This document shows, piece after piece, positions 53,169-64,000 of a stretch of DNA of 64,000 bases. The translations under genes and the position numbers were made by a program. How positions within the stretch are numbered: position 1 is the first letter of the stretch; every line of letters begins with the position of its first letter. The notes beneath the pieces are model-generated. The model was not told where the DNA came from and ran no database searches. It was given only the letters and a program-made list of their open reading frames with translations. The stretch is taken from NCBI GenBank assembly GCA_905221375.1, contig CAJNCY010000001.1:186001-250000 (forward strand), written 5' to 3'. Source of the stretch: a bacterium. GTDB lineage: Bacteria > Bacillota > Bacilli > Lactobacillales > Streptococcaceae.

Positions 53169-55070
53169 TTAATCACGAGAATTTTCGTGGTTACCTTCAC
53201 TACTTGATTGAGTCGTAGCAGGTGCATTCCCTCGTTGATTTCCTTGTTGATTCCCCTGACTTGGTGTCGTAGTAGAACCTTGGTTTCCACGTTGGGATGG
53301 TGCTGATGATGACGTTGACGGCGGTGTTTTTGGTTTGTAAATTGAAATCTTGACACGCGTCTTAGTCAAATCAACCTTTTCACCTGCTTTTGGACTCTGT
53401 TCAACGACTGTACCCTCAGCAGTTCCATCAGGAGCTGTCGACACTTCTACAACTTCAATATTGGCTTCTTTAATACCGACAATTTGAACGAGATTGTTTT
53501 TAGTAAATTCAAGACTAGATCCTATATAACTTGGCATAGCAACGCTGGTTACTTTCTTAGCAACGGTTAAGGTAATCGTTGAGGCCTTGCTCAAATCATA
53601 GGTTGTTCCGGCAGCTGGACTCTGTCTGAGAACAGTTCCTGCTTCGCTCTCACTTGATTCTTCTTCCTCAATCTTGATGAGATTTTCAGGAACCTTCTTC
53701 TGCTTGAGTTCTGCGATAACATCTGTCGATTTACGGCCGATATAGTTACTCAATTGGAAGGATTGCTTGCCTGATGAGACAACCAAATTGATTTTCGAAC
53801 CTTCTTTTCGAGTCTTTCCAGCTTCAGGATCTGTACGGATAATCCGCCCTTCTTCCACCTTTTCACTGGCCTCTGATTTCTCCTCGCCAATCTCAAAATT
53901 GGCTTTCTTGAGCGTTTCCTTGGCCTCCGCAACTGTCTGACCTGCCACATTTGGAATGGCAATGGTTGCAGGAGTTCTGGATAATATCCAAATCAGAGAG
54001 GCTGCCACCAATACAATGCTGGCCAACAAAATCATATAACGAACTCTAAATTTCCGTTTCTTAACAGGCTTGGTTGCGTAATTGTCTTCTGAAACCTGCT
54101 GGCTCGGCTTCGCAGTCTGTGGCTTCGGACTTTGTGTTTGCACCTTAGGAATCGAGGTCAAGGTACTCTGGGATACCTTTGGTAGAGTCTTGGTGTCCGC
54201 CTTAGTAGTATCATTAAATACCAGTTTAGGCTCATTGCGACGATTGTAAGACAAGCTACTAGACAAGTCCACATACATCTCTGCAACTGACTGATAACGA
54301 TCTGTCAATTTCTTGGCAGTTGCCTTGATGACAACATTCTCCAAAGCCTGAGGCACAGATGGATTTTCATCAATAACTGACGGCAGTGGTTTCTGGAAAT
54401 GCTGAAGGGCAATGGTCACCGCGCTATCCCCATCATAAGGGATATGGCCTGTCAGCATCTCATAGAAAATAATCCCCATGGCATAGATATCACTCTGTAC
54501 AGTCGCCTTCGAACCACGCGCCTGCTCTGGTGACAAGTAATGAACTGAGCCCAGCATAGAGTTAGTCTGGGTCAGACTCGTCTCTGCAAAGGCTACTGCA
54601 ATCCCAAAGTCTGTGACCTTGGCAGTCCCATCTGGTGTCAAAAGGATATTTTGAGGTTTCAAGTCCCTGTGGACAATTCCTCTGGTATGGGCCAAACGCA
54701 TAGCCAAGAGAATTTGTCCCATGATACGGACGGCTTCTTCATTAGAAAGAGGATAGTGTTCCTTGATATAGCGTTTAAGGTCCAGTCCAGCAACATATTC
54801 CATTGCAAGATACTGTTGACCATCTTCCTCACCAATATCTGTTATCCGAACGATATGAGGATGGTCTAGATCTGCCATAGCTCTCGCTTCACGCTGAAAA
54901 CGAGCTACAGCTATCGGGTCCGTCTGGTAGTTGGTCCTCAAGACCTTCACTGCCACTTCTTCTCCGTCTAGAATTAAATCCTTGGCCAAATAGACATCTG
55001 CCATGCCTCCTCGGCCAATCTGTTTCACAATCCGATAGCGTCCGGCAAAAATCTTGCCGATTTGGATCAT
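53169..55070 (-). CDS. stkP: Serine/threonine protein kinase StkP with three PASTA domains
   Basis: Membrane eukaryotic-type kinase that senses peptidoglycan and regulates septal synthesis and division. 633 residues. Kinase domain 1-~275 with GRGGMADVY, catalytic HRDLKPQN near 134-141, DFG near 155 and the SPEQARG activation segment. A juxtamembrane Pro/Gln/Ser-rich stretch follows, then one membrane helix ([18 protein letters not shown], about 343-360). Three extracellular PASTA repeats (about 367-435, 436-506, 507-580) end with a Ser/Thr/Gln/Gly/Asn-rich tail of ~50 residues. I recall four PASTA domains, 659 residues and no such tail in the pneumococcal protein. Its ATG overlaps the phpP stop (ATGA). 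Confidence 0.95.
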   Translation of the reverse strand: MIQIGKIFAGRYRIVKQIGRGGMADVYLAKDLILDGEEVAVKVLRTNYQTDPIAVARFQREARAMADLDHPHIVRITDIGEEDGQQYLAMEYVAGLDLKRYIKEHYPLSNEEAVRIMGQILLAMRLAHTRGIVHRDLKPQNILLTPDGTAKVTDFGIAVAFAETSLTQTNSMLGSVHYLSPEQARGSKATVQSDIYAMGIIFYEMLTGHIPYDGDSAVTIALQHFQKPLPSVIDENPSVPQALENVVIKATAKKLTDRYQSVAEMYVDLSSSLSYNRRNEPKLVFNDTTKADTKTLPKVSQSTLTSIPKVQTQSPKPQTAKPSQQVSEDNYATKPVKKRKFRVRYMILLASIVLVAASLIWILSRTPATIAIPNVAGQTVAEAKETLKKANFEIGEEKSEASEKVEEGRIIRTDPEAGKTRKEGSKINLVVSSGKQSFQLSNYIGRKSTDVIAELKQKKVPENLIKIEEEESSESEAGTVLRQSPAAGTTYDLSKASTITLTVAKKVTSVAMPSYIGSSLEFTKNNLVQIVGIKEANIEVVEVSTAPDGTAEGTVVEQSPKAGEKVDLTKTRVKISIYKPKTPPSTSSSAPSQRGNQGSTTTPSQGNQQGNQRGNAPATTQSSSEGNHENSRD

Positions 55071-55807
55071 TCTGCATCCTCCTCGTTCATAGAAACAAGG
55101 GCAACCGTAATGTTGTCTAAACCTCCTGCATTGTTAGCAAAACGCACAAGCGTTGCTGTTTTATCTGCCAAAGGAATATCACTGGTTACAATATCACAAA
55201 TCTCACTGCCTGAAATCATGTTAGTCAAACCATCACTATTGAGCAAGAGATAGTCACCTGGCTCAAGGGTAATCATTCCAAAATCAGGTTGAACTTCATC
55301 TTTTTGACCGATAGATTGAGTAATAATATTTTTCTGTGGATGGCTAGCTGCTTCTTCTGGTGTCAATTGACCTGCCTTAAGCAATTCATTGACCAAGGAA
55401 TGGTCGCTCGTTAACTGGTGGTATTCTTCCCCACGAATCAAACCGATACGAGAATCCCCAATATGGGCATAGATAGCCTGATTGCCAATAATAGCAACAG
55501 CTTCTAGAGTTGTTCCCATTCCTTTATAGGCGTCATCTTGCCCAAGTTGATGAATCTTTTGGTTTTCAATTTCTAGGTAATGGGCGAACCATTCACGCAC
55601 TTCATTGACTGTATCGATTTGGGTATCAACCCAAGCTATACCTAGGTCTGTTACCGCCATTTCACTAGCGATATTCCCTGCGCGATGACCTCCCATTCCA
55701 TCAGCTAAAATAATCATAGTACGCCCAGCTCTATTGACATAGTGGTTGACATAGTCTTGGTTATTTGTTCGTTTCTGACCAACATCTGTTAATAATGAAA
55801 TTTCCAT
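55067..55807 (-). CDS. phpP: PP2C-type protein phosphatase PhpP
   Basis: Dephosphorylates StkP and its substrates. 246 residues with the PP2C motifs in order: N-terminal [28 protein letters not shown] (metal ligands), [27 protein letters not shown], and the last [11 protein letters not shown]. Overlaps stkP by 4 nt, the usual streptococcal arrangement. Sits after rsmB by 14 nt. Confidence 0.96.
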   Translation of the reverse strand: MEISLLTDVGQKRTNNQDYVNHYVNRAGRTMIILADGMGGHRAGNIASEMAVTDLGIAWVDTQIDTVNEVREWFAHYLEIENQKIHQLGQDDAYKGMGTTLEAVAIIGNQAIYAHIGDSRIGLIRGEEYHQLTSDHSLVNELLKAGQLTPEEAASHPQKNIITQSIGQKDEVQPDFGMITLEPGDYLLLNSDGLTNMISGSEICDIVTSDIPLADKTATLVRFANNAGGLDNITVALVSMNEEDAE

Positions 55808-55821
55808 GTGTCAGTTCCTTC

Positions 55822-57135
55822 CTAATCCGATATCTTGCGAAATTGACTGATGAAGAATCCATCACTTCCATACAATTCAGGTGTAATGAGGATACAGCCG
55901 TCTTTCATGATATCCTTACATTCATGTTCTAGTTTTACCTGCTCGAACTCGGGATGACTTTCTAGAAACGCCTCAACGACTTGAAAATTCTCCTCTGAGA
56001 CAATAGTACAGGTACTATAAGTTATTATACCACCTTTGCGTAGTGTTTGACAAACACTACCTAATATTTCTAGCTGAATTTCCTGTAAGGACGCGAAATC
56101 TGCCGTTTCTTTATTGTATTTGATATCTGGTTTTCGACGCAGAAGACCGATTCCTGAACAGGGAGCATCTACTAGAATCTTGTCAAATGAATCCTGACCA
56201 AAAAATTCATGCACCTTTCTGGCATCTAATTTTTGCGTTTGAACCCGATCTGCAACCCCTAGACGTTGAGCATTTTCTTGGATTAAGTCCAACTTGTGGT
56301 CATACAAGTCCAGAGCAGTAACCTGACCTGTCGTAAGATAAGAGGCAATATGGGCTGTTTTCCCACCCGGAGCCGCACAGGCATCTAGGATCTGCTCATC
56401 ACCTTGTAGATCAAGCGTCGGAGCAACCAACTGACTGGACTCGTCTTGTATGGTAATGGCTCCCTCCGCAAACAAATCATGACCTGCAAAGTGCCCTTGC
56501 TCCTTAACCAGACCAGAAACAGACAAAGGTGAATCACTGGCCTCCAACAAGGCTTGTATTTCCTCTTTTCGGCTTAAGTCAGTCACACGAATACTGGCCT
56601 TGTTTCGCACCAAAAGACTTTCAAATATGGCTTGTGCTCGCTCCTCTCCGTATTCTTCCTTGAGCTTGGCAACTAGCCAAACTGGGAGAGAATAGGCAAT
56701 AGAATCACGCTTGTTTTTTCGTTTGATGCTGGCAATATCTGGCCAACCTTCTCGCAAAATACGGCGAAGGACGGCATTGACCAATTTTTCGCTGCCTTTT
56801 TTACGAACTTTGGCTAATTCCACTGCTTCATTAACCACCGCATGGTCTGGAATCTTATCCAAATAGCGAAGTTGGTAGGCACTCATGAGAAGCAGAATAT
56901 AGAGCCAACTGTCTAACTGGTCTCTGTCCTCGATAAAGTGGGACAGGTACCATTCCAGAGTCAGTTTACGGGCTACCGTTCCATAGACCAGCTCGGTCAC
57001 CAAGCCCTTGTCTGCTGCCGAAAGTTGACTTCCCTTGAGATGCTTATTTAAGGCAATATTTGAGTATGCTTGATTGATAAAGACATCCTCTAATACTGCT
57101 AGAGCTAGACTTCTAGCCGTTTCTACTTTAGTCAC
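55822..57135 (-). CDS. rsmB: 16S rRNA (cytosine-967-C5)-methyltransferase RsmB (Sun)
   Basis: Methylates C967 of 16S rRNA. 437 residues. N-terminal NusB-like domain (about 1-140, [14 protein letters not shown]), then the SAM methyltransferase with [14 protein letters not shown] near 255, [17 protein letters not shown] near 322 and the catalytic-Cys motif TYSTCTI near 372. Start probably GTG at 57135 (a TTG precedes it), inside the end of fmt, with GGAG 9 nt upstream. Part of the priA-fmt-rsmB-phpP-stkP run. Confidence 0.95.
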   Translation of the reverse strand: MTKVETARSLALAVLEDVFINQAYSNIALNKHLKGSQLSAADKGLVTELVYGTVARKLTLEWYLSHFIEDRDQLDSWLYILLLMSAYQLRYLDKIPDHAVVNEAVELAKVRKKGSEKLVNAVLRRILREGWPDIASIKRKNKRDSIAYSLPVWLVAKLKEEYGEERAQAIFESLLVRNKASIRVTDLSRKEEIQALLEASDSPLSVSGLVKEQGHFAGHDLFAEGAITIQDESSQLVAPTLDLQGDEQILDACAAPGGKTAHIASYLTTGQVTALDLYDHKLDLIQENAQRLGVADRVQTQKLDARKVHEFFGQDSFDKILVDAPCSGIGLLRRKPDIKYNKETADFASLQEIQLEILGSVCQTLRKGGIITYSTCTIVSEENFQVVEAFLESHPEFEQVKLEHECKDIMKDGCILITPELYGSDGFFISQFRKISD

Positions 57136-58063
57136 CAAATCGTTCTCCTGCAGTCAATGTACGTCCAACACCGTTGAGGAAGGAAGCAATATCCATCTTA
57201 GGCTTACCAGCTGGCTGCACTTGTTTGAGAGACAAAGCTCCTTCAGCCGTTGCGACAATCAATTCTTTCTTGCCAATAGAGAGAATCTCTCCTGGGTTTC
57301 CCTGACCTTCTACTGGTAGGGCTTCATAAATCTTAAAGCGGTAGCCCTTAAGGAAAGTATGGGCAACAGGCCACGGGTTCATGCCACGGATTTGGTTGAA
57401 AAGTTGACGATTGCTTTTATTCCAGTCCAGTTTTTCTTCTTCTGGCTTGATATTTGGAGAGAAACTAACCTGACTTGGATCCTGTGGTTCAGGTTTGATA
57501 TCACCAGCAATATAGGCAGGCAAAGTGTCCAAAAGCAAATCACGACCAACAAGCGCTAATTTCTCAAATAAGGTACCAACATTGTCCTCATCTGTTATAG
57601 GGACGCTGCGACGAGAAATCATATCTCCTGCATCCATTTCCTTAACCATTTCCATAATGGTCACACCAGCTTCCTCATCCCCTTGAATCAAGGCATAATG
57701 GATAGGCGCACCACCACGGTGTTTTGGAAGAAGGGAAGCGTGAACGTTGACCGCAAAGTCCATGCTATCAAGGAGTTTACTTGGGAGAAACTGCCCAAAA
57801 GCAGCAGTCACGATTCCATCCGCACCTAGCTTCATAATCGCTTCCATCTCTGGACTTCCAGATAATTTTTCAGGTTGGTAGATAGGGAGTCCAGCTTCCT
57901 TGGCAGCCTGCTTGACTGGGGTTTCTTGGATGACTTTTTTACGACCGACAGCGCGGTCTGGCTGGGTCACAACGGCTAGAATTTCGTAACGGTCATCTGT
58001 CAAAAGTCCTTTTAAGACTGTTGCTGAAAAGTCGGGTGTCCCCATAAAGATTAATTTTGTCAT
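57128..58063 (-). CDS. fmt: Methionyl-tRNA formyltransferase
   Basis: Formylates initiator Met-tRNA. 311 residues. N-terminal formyltransferase domain with [32 protein letters not shown] (catalytic Asn/His region, about 108-127) and the C-terminal OB-like domain from ~205. AAGGAG precedes the ATG, 12 nt after priA. Overlaps rsmB by 8 to 11 nt. Confidence 0.97.
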   Translation of the reverse strand: MTKLIFMGTPDFSATVLKGLLTDDRYEILAVVTQPDRAVGRKKVIQETPVKQAAKEAGLPIYQPEKLSGSPEMEAIMKLGADGIVTAAFGQFLPSKLLDSMDFAVNVHASLLPKHRGGAPIHYALIQGDEEAGVTIMEMVKEMDAGDMISRRSVPITDEDNVGTLFEKLALVGRDLLLDTLPAYIAGDIKPEPQDPSQVSFSPNIKPEEEKLDWNKSNRQLFNQIRGMNPWPVAHTFLKGYRFKIYEALPVEGQGNPGEILSIGKKELIVATAEGALSLKQVQPAGKPKMDIASFLNGVGRTLTAGERFGD

Positions 58064-58075
58064 ATCTTCTCCTTC

Positions 58076-60472
58076 TTATAAAAATTGCTGTGGCTCATGG
58101 TCAATGCTGAGACGGAGCTCACTATTTTCCCTTTCTTGAGTCAAGGCCAGAACCTGATTTAGAGTCGGACCTAGCTCATCTTCTAAACGGTATTTAATCA
58201 AAATCTGGTAATGATAGAGGTTGTGGGTACGGGCAATGGGTTTGGTCGTTGGTCCAAGAATTTTACTTGTTTCGGACAAGCCTGACCGCAAAATGTTCAT
58301 AACTTCATAAGCACGTTTGACAACCTCTTCTTCTTTCTTGTGAGAAAGGGTAATACCAATGGTGAAATAGTAAGGCGGATAGCCGAGTTGTCGTCTGATA
58401 CCCATTTCATAGGCATAAAAGCCTTCGTAATCCTGATCCTTGGCAAATCGAATAGCATAGTGCTGCGGATTGTAAGACTGGATCAAAACCTGACCAGCTT
58501 TTTCAGCCCGACCTGCCCGACCTGCCACCTGAGTCAAGAGCTGGAAGGTTCTCTCAGAAGAACGGAAATCTGGTAGATTCAAAGCTGTATCCGCATTGAG
58601 CACTCCGACTAGGGTCACATTGGGAAAATCCAAACCCTTGGCAATCATCTGAGTCCCAAGTAAGATATCCGCTTCCCCTCGTCCAAACTGGTCAAGTAGA
58701 GCTTGGTGACTGCCTTTCTTACGGGTCGTATCCACATCCATGCGCAGAATGCGGGCCTGAGGAAAGAGTTCTGCTAGCTCGTCATAAGCCTTTTGAGTCC
58801 CTGTTCCATAGTAACGAATACTTCGGCTCTTACAGTTAGGACAGGCCTGAGGAATGTCTTTCAAGAAACCACAATAATGGCAGTTCATGGTCTTGGTATC
58901 CATGTGCAATGTCAGGGAAATGTCACAGTTGGGACAAGTATCCACCGTCCCACACTCCCGACACATAACAAAGCTAGAATAACCACGGCGATTGAGCATG
59001 AGAACCACCTGTTCTTTTTTAGCCAGACGGTCTTGAATAGCTTCTAGCAAAGGTGGCGTAAAATTTGACGTCTCGTTTTGTCCGATATAGTCCCGAAAAT
59101 CAATCACTTGAACCTCAGGAATGGTAGCTAAAGGATTAGCTCGTTGAGTCAGACGTAAGTGTTGATAGACGCCTTTTCCAGCTCGCGCACGGCTTTCCAG
59201 ACTCGGTGTCGCAGACCCAAGAACCAGTGCAGCTTGATTATACTGGGCCCGTAAAATAGCCACCTCTCTGGCATGGTAACGGGGATTGCTGTCCTGCTTA
59301 TAAGTCGCTTCATGCTCCTCATCAATAATCATGACTCCTAGATTTTTCAGCGGAGCAAAGATGGCAGATCTGGCACCCACAACAACTTGGGCATCGCCAC
59401 GTTCCACCTTGCGCCATTCATCATACTTTTCACCATTGGACAGGCCTGAGTGAAGAATAGCCACTTGCTCACCAAAGCGAGCAATAAAACGCTCCGTCAT
59501 CTGTGGAGTCAAGGAAATCTCAGGCACCAGTAAAATAGCTGTCTTACCCTTGGCCAAGGCCCCTTGAATAATCTGCAAGTAAACCTCTGTCTTCCCACTT
59601 CCTGTAATCCCTTGAAGGAGGAAGGGAGGTTGATGACTGCCAATCGCACTGACAACCGCATCACGCGCCTGTCTTTGCTCTGGATTCAACTCCAAAGGCT
59701 GACTTGCCTCAATGCCTTCAAAATAAGCAGCCGAGCGTTGAACTTCCTTTTGGACTATGGTCACAGCACCTTGTTCCACAAAGAAGTTGACTTGCTCCCG
59801 CGAGTAGGACTCTAACAAGCTAGCCAAGGAAGCACTCTCGGGATGAGACAGCAAATAGGCTCTCAGTTCTAATTTTTTCTTGGCGCGTGTAGAAATCTCT
59901 ACACCTTCTAATTGAGCAAGATGAACCTCATACCAGGACTGGGTCTTGACCTTCTTTTGATCGACCGCCTGATATTCCAGACCAAGCAGACCTTTTCTAG
60001 TCAAACGCATCATTTCGGCTTGCTTCGCGATGTCTAGTGAAGAAAAGGCAAGCGAATCTTCTGAACCAAACAGACGCTCTCGGTCTTCCTGACTCAAACC
60101 TTCCAGAGGATAGAGAATCTTGTCATAGCTGGAGTTCAGAAATCCCGGTAACATAGCCTTGAGGATGGAGATTTTATAGGAGAAGACGGACTTACGTAAT
60201 TCCTCAGCCAGCCAGAGTTGTTCTTGTGTGAGAACAGGAGAAAAGTCCAGAACCTCGACAATATCTTTTAAATCTTGCTCCATCTCTTCTTCATCCGATT
60301 GGGACTCCAAACCAAGAACAATCCCTTGAATCAGACGATTTCCCTTACCAAAGGGCACATGAACCCTCATCCCAACTTCCAACATTCCTTCAAACTCATC
60401 AGGAATCCTGTAACTATAGGGCTGGTCTGTCTGCATTAAGGGCACATCTACTATAATCTTGGCTATAGCCAT
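58076..60472 (-). CDS. priA: Primosomal protein N' (PriA helicase)
   Basis: Replication-restart helicase. 798 residues. N-terminal DNA-binding domain, then Walker A GITGSGKTEV near 287, DEEHEATYKQ near 380, GSATPS, and the zinc-binding cluster CRECGTVDTCPNC and CHYCGFLKDIPQACPNC near 508-555. The C-terminal helicase half has LLGTQMIAKGLDFPNV and QVAGRAGRAEKAGQV. GGAGGTGAGAAG lies before the ATG. Second after rpoZ in the gmk-rpoZ-priA-fmt-rsmB run. Confidence 0.97.
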   Translation of the reverse strand: MAIAKIIVDVPLMQTDQPYSYRIPDEFEGMLEVGMRVHVPFGKGNRLIQGIVLGLESQSDEEEMEQDLKDIVEVLDFSPVLTQEQLWLAEELRKSVFSYKISILKAMLPGFLNSSYDKILYPLEGLSQEDRERLFGSEDSLAFSSLDIAKQAEMMRLTRKGLLGLEYQAVDQKKVKTQSWYEVHLAQLEGVEISTRAKKKLELRAYLLSHPESASLASLLESYSREQVNFFVEQGAVTIVQKEVQRSAAYFEGIEASQPLELNPEQRQARDAVVSAIGSHQPPFLLQGITGSGKTEVYLQIIQGALAKGKTAILLVPEISLTPQMTERFIARFGEQVAILHSGLSNGEKYDEWRKVERGDAQVVVGARSAIFAPLKNLGVMIIDEEHEATYKQDSNPRYHAREVAILRAQYNQAALVLGSATPSLESRARAGKGVYQHLRLTQRANPLATIPEVQVIDFRDYIGQNETSNFTPPLLEAIQDRLAKKEQVVLMLNRRGYSSFVMCRECGTVDTCPNCDISLTLHMDTKTMNCHYCGFLKDIPQACPNCKSRSIRYYGTGTQKAYDELAELFPQARILRMDVDTTRKKGSHQALLDQFGRGEADILLGTQMIAKGLDFPNVTLVGVLNADTALNLPDFRSSERTFQLLTQVAGRAGRAEKAGQVLIQSYNPQHYAIRFAKDQDYEGFYAYEMGIRRQLGYPPYYFTIGITLSHKKEEEVVKRAYEVMNILRSGLSETSKILGPTTKPIARTHNLYHYQILIKYRLEDELGPTLNQVLALTQERENSELRLSIDHEPQQFL

Positions 60473-60537
60473 CTTCTCACCTCCTCCTTGTCAGTATATT
60501 CTTGCAATAGAAAAAATAAGATTGAGTCCCCCCAACC

Positions 60538-60852
60538 TTAAATTTTTTCACCATCTTCTTTTTCTTTAGCGATTTGCTCTTTGATTTTCTTTTCTTCTTC
60601 TTCTTTGCGGCGTTTTTCTTCTTCGATACGGCGACGCACTGCTTCACGTTTTCCTTCTGGATCTGGGTGAATTGTAACGTTTCCTGATTCGATTTCTTCT
60701 AAAGCGCGAAGAGTTGATTTTTCAGACTTGAAACCTTGAGTTGCTGGCGCACCTGCTTCCAATTCGTGGGCACGTTTTGCTTCCAAGATTACGAGTGAAT
60801 ATTTTGAAGGAACCTTGTCGAGCAAGGTATCAATAGAGGGTTTTAACATCAT
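60538..60852 (-). CDS. rpoZ: RNA polymerase omega subunit
   Basis: Small RNA polymerase subunit that aids beta' folding. 104 residues with [17 protein letters not shown] at the N-terminus, [14 protein letters not shown] and [15 protein letters not shown]. The C-terminus is an acidic/basic Glu-Lys-Arg coiled stretch typical of streptococci. Two ATGs lie in tandem; the upstream one is spaced better from AGG. 24 nt after gmk. Confidence 0.95.
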
Positions 60853-60876
60853 TTGCTTGTACCTATTTTCTAAATT

Positions 60877-61518
<642 letters not shown>

Positions 61519-61556
61519 TCAGTCTGTAAAAATAAAATTTCCCTTCAGATAGTAGC

Positions 61557-61570
61557 AGTTTGCGCAAACT
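61557..61570. promoter_or_regulatory. 14-bp perfect palindrome upstream of gmk
   Basis: AGTTTGCGCAAACT, inside a slightly longer hairpin with GATAGT and ACTATC arms. It lies between a weak promoter-like TTGTTA/TAGAAG and the gmk start, so it could be an operator or a leader hairpin. No regulator is assigned. Confidence 0.45.
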
Positions 61571-61601
61571 ATCCTTCTACAGTCTTTCTATCTAGTGTAA
61601 C

Positions 61602-61627
61602 AAAAAAGCAGTAATTTTTCAACTGCT
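61602..61627 (-). terminator. Terminator of rny
   Basis: Minus strand AGCAGT, 9-nt loop, ACTGCT followed by TTTTT. Short stem but well placed, 10 nt after the rny stop. Confidence 0.8.
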
Positions 61628-61636
61628 CTTTCTTAT

Positions 61637-63250
61637 TTATTTAGCATAATCTACTGCACGCAACTCGCGAATCACGGTTACCTTGATATTTCCTGGGTAA
61701 TCAAGATTGTTTTCAATTTTCTCACGAACTTTGTGAGCCAAGATTGTGACTTTGTCGTCCTTGATTTGTCCTGGATTGACCATGATACGAATTTCACGTC
61801 CTGCTTGAAGGGCAAAGCTAGTTTGTACTCCTTCAAAGCCATTCGCAATTTCTTCCAAATCATGGAGACGCTTGATGTAGCTTTCAAGAGACTCACTACG
61901 AGCACCTGGACGGGCCGCACTCAAGGCATCTGCTGCAGCAACGATCACTGCAATGACGCTTTCGGCTTCAACATCACCGTGGTGACTAGCAATCGTATTC
62001 ACCACAACTGGATGTTCCTTGTACTTACGGGCCAATTCCATACCGATTTCAACGTGGCTACCTTCAACCTCGCGGTCAATGGCTTTTCCGATATCGTGAA
62101 GGAATCCAGCACGACGGGCAAGAGCCGCATTTTCACCAAGTTCACTCGCCATGATACCAGCTAACTTAGCAACCTCAATCGAATGACGCAAGACATTTTG
62201 TCCATATGAAGTACGGAATTGCAAACGTCCCATAATCTTCATCAAGTCAGGGTGAAGGTTTGGCGCACCAATTTCATAGGCAGCAGCTTCACCATATTCG
62301 CGGATCTTATTATCAATCTCTTGACGGTTTTTCTCAACCAACTCTTCGATACGAGCTGGGTGGATACGACCATCTTTGAGCAACATTTCCATAGTCATAC
62401 GGGCAATCTCACGACGAATCGGGTCAAAACCTGACAAGGTCACCACTTCTGGTGTATCGTCGATAATCACATCAACCCCTGTCAAACTTTCAAAGGTACG
62501 AATATTACGACCTTCACGACCAATAATGCGTCCCTTCATAGTATCGTCTGGCAGATGAACCGTTGAGTTTGTTGACTCCGCTACATATTCACCAGCAATA
62601 CGTTGCATAGCTTGAACCAGGATGTCCTTGGCCATTTTATCAGAACGTTCCTTGACCTCTTGCTCAGCTTCACGAATGCGGCTGGCAATCTCCTTGGTCA
62701 AGTTTTCCTCTGTCTGTGCCAAGATAATATCTCGTGCTTCTGCCTGAGACAGAGCACCAATACGCTCTAGTTCTGCTTCTTTTTGTCTTTCGACTTCCTC
62801 TAATTGCTCTTCACGCGCATCAAGGTTTTTCGCTCTATCAGAAATACTTTGTTCTTTTTGTTCAAGTGTTTGTTCTTTACTCGTCAAATTGTCGTCCTTA
62901 CGGTCAAGGCTGGTAGCTCTCTCTGTCAAACGACTTTCGATTTGTTTGAGTTCTTGACGTTCTGATTTGAATTCAGCGTCCACTTCTTCACGGTATTTTC
63001 TGGCTTCTTCTTTGGCCTCCAATAGTGCTTCTTTTTTAAGAGACTTGCTTTCACGTTTGGCTTCATTAACAAGTAAATCTGCTTCACGCTCAGCTTGTCC
63101 ACGTAAATTAGTTGCTTCTTGTTCAGCATTTAAAAGCATCAACTCCGCAGCTTCCTGAGATGATTTCATCTTAGCTGAGATGCTGACATATCCAATGACT
63201 AAACCAATGATGACGGCAAAAACAGCAATCGCAAGCGACATGATTTCCAT
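61637..63250 (-). CDS. rny: Ribonuclease Y
   Basis: Membrane-anchored endoribonuclease that starts bulk mRNA decay. 537 residues. N-terminal membrane helix ([19 protein letters not shown], about 5-23), a long coiled coil rich in Glu, Lys and Gln (about 30-200), a KH domain with [15 protein letters not shown] near 240-254, and the HD domain with LHDIGKAID near 395 and [12 protein letters not shown]. The C-terminal domain ends [25 protein letters not shown] precedes the ATG. Monocistronic by its terminator. Confidence 0.97.
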   Translation of the reverse strand: MEIMSLAIAVFAVIIGLVIGYVSISAKMKSSQEAAELMLLNAEQEATNLRGQAEREADLLVNEAKRESKSLKKEALLEAKEEARKYREEVDAEFKSERQELKQIESRLTERATSLDRKDDNLTSKEQTLEQKEQSISDRAKNLDAREEQLEEVERQKEAELERIGALSQAEARDIILAQTEENLTKEIASRIREAEQEVKERSDKMAKDILVQAMQRIAGEYVAESTNSTVHLPDDTMKGRIIGREGRNIRTFESLTGVDVIIDDTPEVVTLSGFDPIRREIARMTMEMLLKDGRIHPARIEELVEKNRQEIDNKIREYGEAAAYEIGAPNLHPDLMKIMGRLQFRTSYGQNVLRHSIEVAKLAGIMASELGENAALARRAGFLHDIGKAIDREVEGSHVEIGMELARKYKEHPVVVNTIASHHGDVEAESVIAVIVAAADALSAARPGARSESLESYIKRLHDLEEIANGFEGVQTSFALQAGREIRIMVNPGQIKDDKVTILAHKVREKIENNLDYPGNIKVTVIRELRAVDYAK

Positions 63251-63452
63251 GTTTTTACCTCATTTTATTGTTATTCCGAATGACATACATTCTTTTACAT
63301 TCTACCATAAAAAAGTGATTTTCACAAACCTAAAATAGAATATGTTTTGGGGAATTTGGTGTTTATTTCACTAAAATACATCTGTATAATCCTTATTACT
63401 TAAAAACAGTAGTTTAGTAGATATTTGAGAAAAAGCCTACCTTTCAGTAGAC

Positions 63453-63707
63453 TTAATAATGATCTTTGAAAGACAAGAAAGCCACGCTATCTCCATCCAT
63501 CATATAAATCAATCGATTTTCTGCATCAATACGACGTGACCAGGCTCCTTGGTAGTCATACTTGAGTGGTTCTGGTTTACCTATTCCTGTAAAGGGATCA
63601 CGTTGAATATCCTTGATTAGTTTATTGATTCTTTTTAACGTTTTCTTATCCTGATTTTGCCAGTAGCAATAATCTGCCCAGGCATCTTCTGTAAACTTGA
63701 GCAGCAT
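63453..63707 (-). CDS. yoeB: YoeB-type toxin (mRNA interferase)
   Basis: RelE-fold, ribosome-dependent mRNA endonuclease. 84 residues. YoeB signatures: FTEDAWADYCYWQ at the start, TGIGKPEPLKY in the middle, and SRRIDAENRLIYM with the catalytic Glu/Arg, followed by the terminal FKDHY with catalytic His/Tyr. Starts 3 nt after the yefM stop codon, so it is coupled to its antitoxin. Confidence 0.95.
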   Translation of the reverse strand: MLLKFTEDAWADYCYWQNQDKKTLKRINKLIKDIQRDPFTGIGKPEPLKYDYQGAWSRRIDAENRLIYMMDGDSVAFLSFKDHY

Positions 63708-63710
63708 TTC

Positions 63711-63965
63711 TTACTCCTCAATAACATGAACCTGAGTACTTCCAGCACGAACTTGAGCCATTCCTCGCAAAACCTTATCAGAAAGTTCCTTATTTTGAGC
63801 AATTCTCAGGGTTTCTTGGATACTATCCCACTCACTCTTTGAAAGAACCACAATGTCCTCATCTGGATTTTTATTGACCACCGTCAAAGGCTCAAATTCA
63901 TCATTTACCTTCTTCATGTAGTCTTTTAAATGATTTCGGAATGTTGAGTAAAGAACTGCTTCCAT
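63711..63965 (-). CDS. yefM: YefM-type antitoxin
   Basis: Phd/YefM fold repressor that neutralises YoeB. 84 residues. EAVLYSTFRNHLKDYMKKV at the N-terminus forms the DNA-binding dimer, VVLSKSEWDSIQETL in the middle, and a flexible C-terminal tail for toxin binding. The ATG at 63965 is chosen because GAGG lies 7 nt upstream; an ATG two codons earlier is too close to it. The promoter and any BOX element upstream are outside the window. Confidence 0.93.
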   Translation of the reverse strand: MEAVLYSTFRNHLKDYMKKVNDEFEPLTVVNKNPDEDIVVLSKSEWDSIQETLRIAQNKELSDKVLRGMAQVRAGSTQVHVIEE

Positions 63966-64000
63966 AACCATACCTCGTTTTACCTCTTTTCAACTATTAT

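Overview
This window is a low-GC Firmicute chromosome segment, almost certainly from a mitis-group Streptococcus (S. mitis, S. pneumoniae or a close relative). The evidence is four BOX repeats (one A-B-C copy and three A-C copies), the murM-murN cell-wall branching pair, the phpP-stkP phosphatase/kinase pair, the mvaS-mvaA mevalonate genes and a scr sucrose locus. From memory, the reference pneumococcal gene order keeps the uvrC/murMN/pnp block and the scr/mva/stkP/priA/rny block far apart. Here they are joined through a restriction/defence island, so S. mitis or a rearranged relative fits better. No rRNA, tRNA, CRISPR array or complete insertion sequence was seen.

Layout. 1-15.3 kb: housekeeping genes on the minus strand: brnQ (cut by the window start), rhodanese, a UDG-fold protein, pepV, nitroreductase, phosphoesterase, uvrC, membrane matrixin, murN, murM, estA, rnjB and recJ. 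15.4-18.4 kb: a plus-strand polar amino-acid ABC importer operon. 18.5-30 kb: msmK and a PucR-type regulator, then mrnC, cysS, a GNAT enzyme, cysE, pnp, metF and metE, with a perfect MET-box upstream of metE. 30.3-42.7 kb: the accessory region. 42.8-49.2 kb: a VTT membrane protein and the sucrose genes scrK, scrA, scrB and scrR. 49.3-63.3 kb: mvaA, mvaS, a two-part ThrE-type exporter, stkP, phpP, rsmB, fmt, priA, rpoZ, gmk and rny. 63.4-64 kb: the yoeB-yefM toxin-antitoxin pair.

The accessory region is the most interesting part. hsdR (39667-42657) stands apart from hsdM and hsdS. Its cognate genes sit in a separate, compact minus-strand transcription unit that starts at a strong TTGACA/TATTAT promoter (38085-38114), directly after a terminator. 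The order is: a structured ~265-nt noncoding stretch with a long hairpin (candidate msr-msd), an 88-residue membrane protein, a retron-type reverse transcriptase, hsdS (overlapping the RT gene by 20 nt), a fused AAA-ATPase/DUF4435-TOPRIM protein resembling a merged PARIS AriA-AriB, and hsdM. Gaps are 7, -20, 9 and 24 nt. A plausible reading is a layered defence locus in which a retron and an anti-restriction sensor are wired into a type I restriction-modification operon. The individual families are known, but this nested arrangement is not one I recognise. Downstream are a Fic protein, the frameshifted remnant of a second Fic protein, and an orphan XRE antitoxin-like regulator.

Elsewhere, uvrC looks leaderless (its -10 lies 6 nt from the ATG), StkP has three PASTA domains plus a Ser/Gln/Asn-rich tail instead of the four domains I recall for pneumococcus, and the ABC substrate-binding protein lacks a lipobox.
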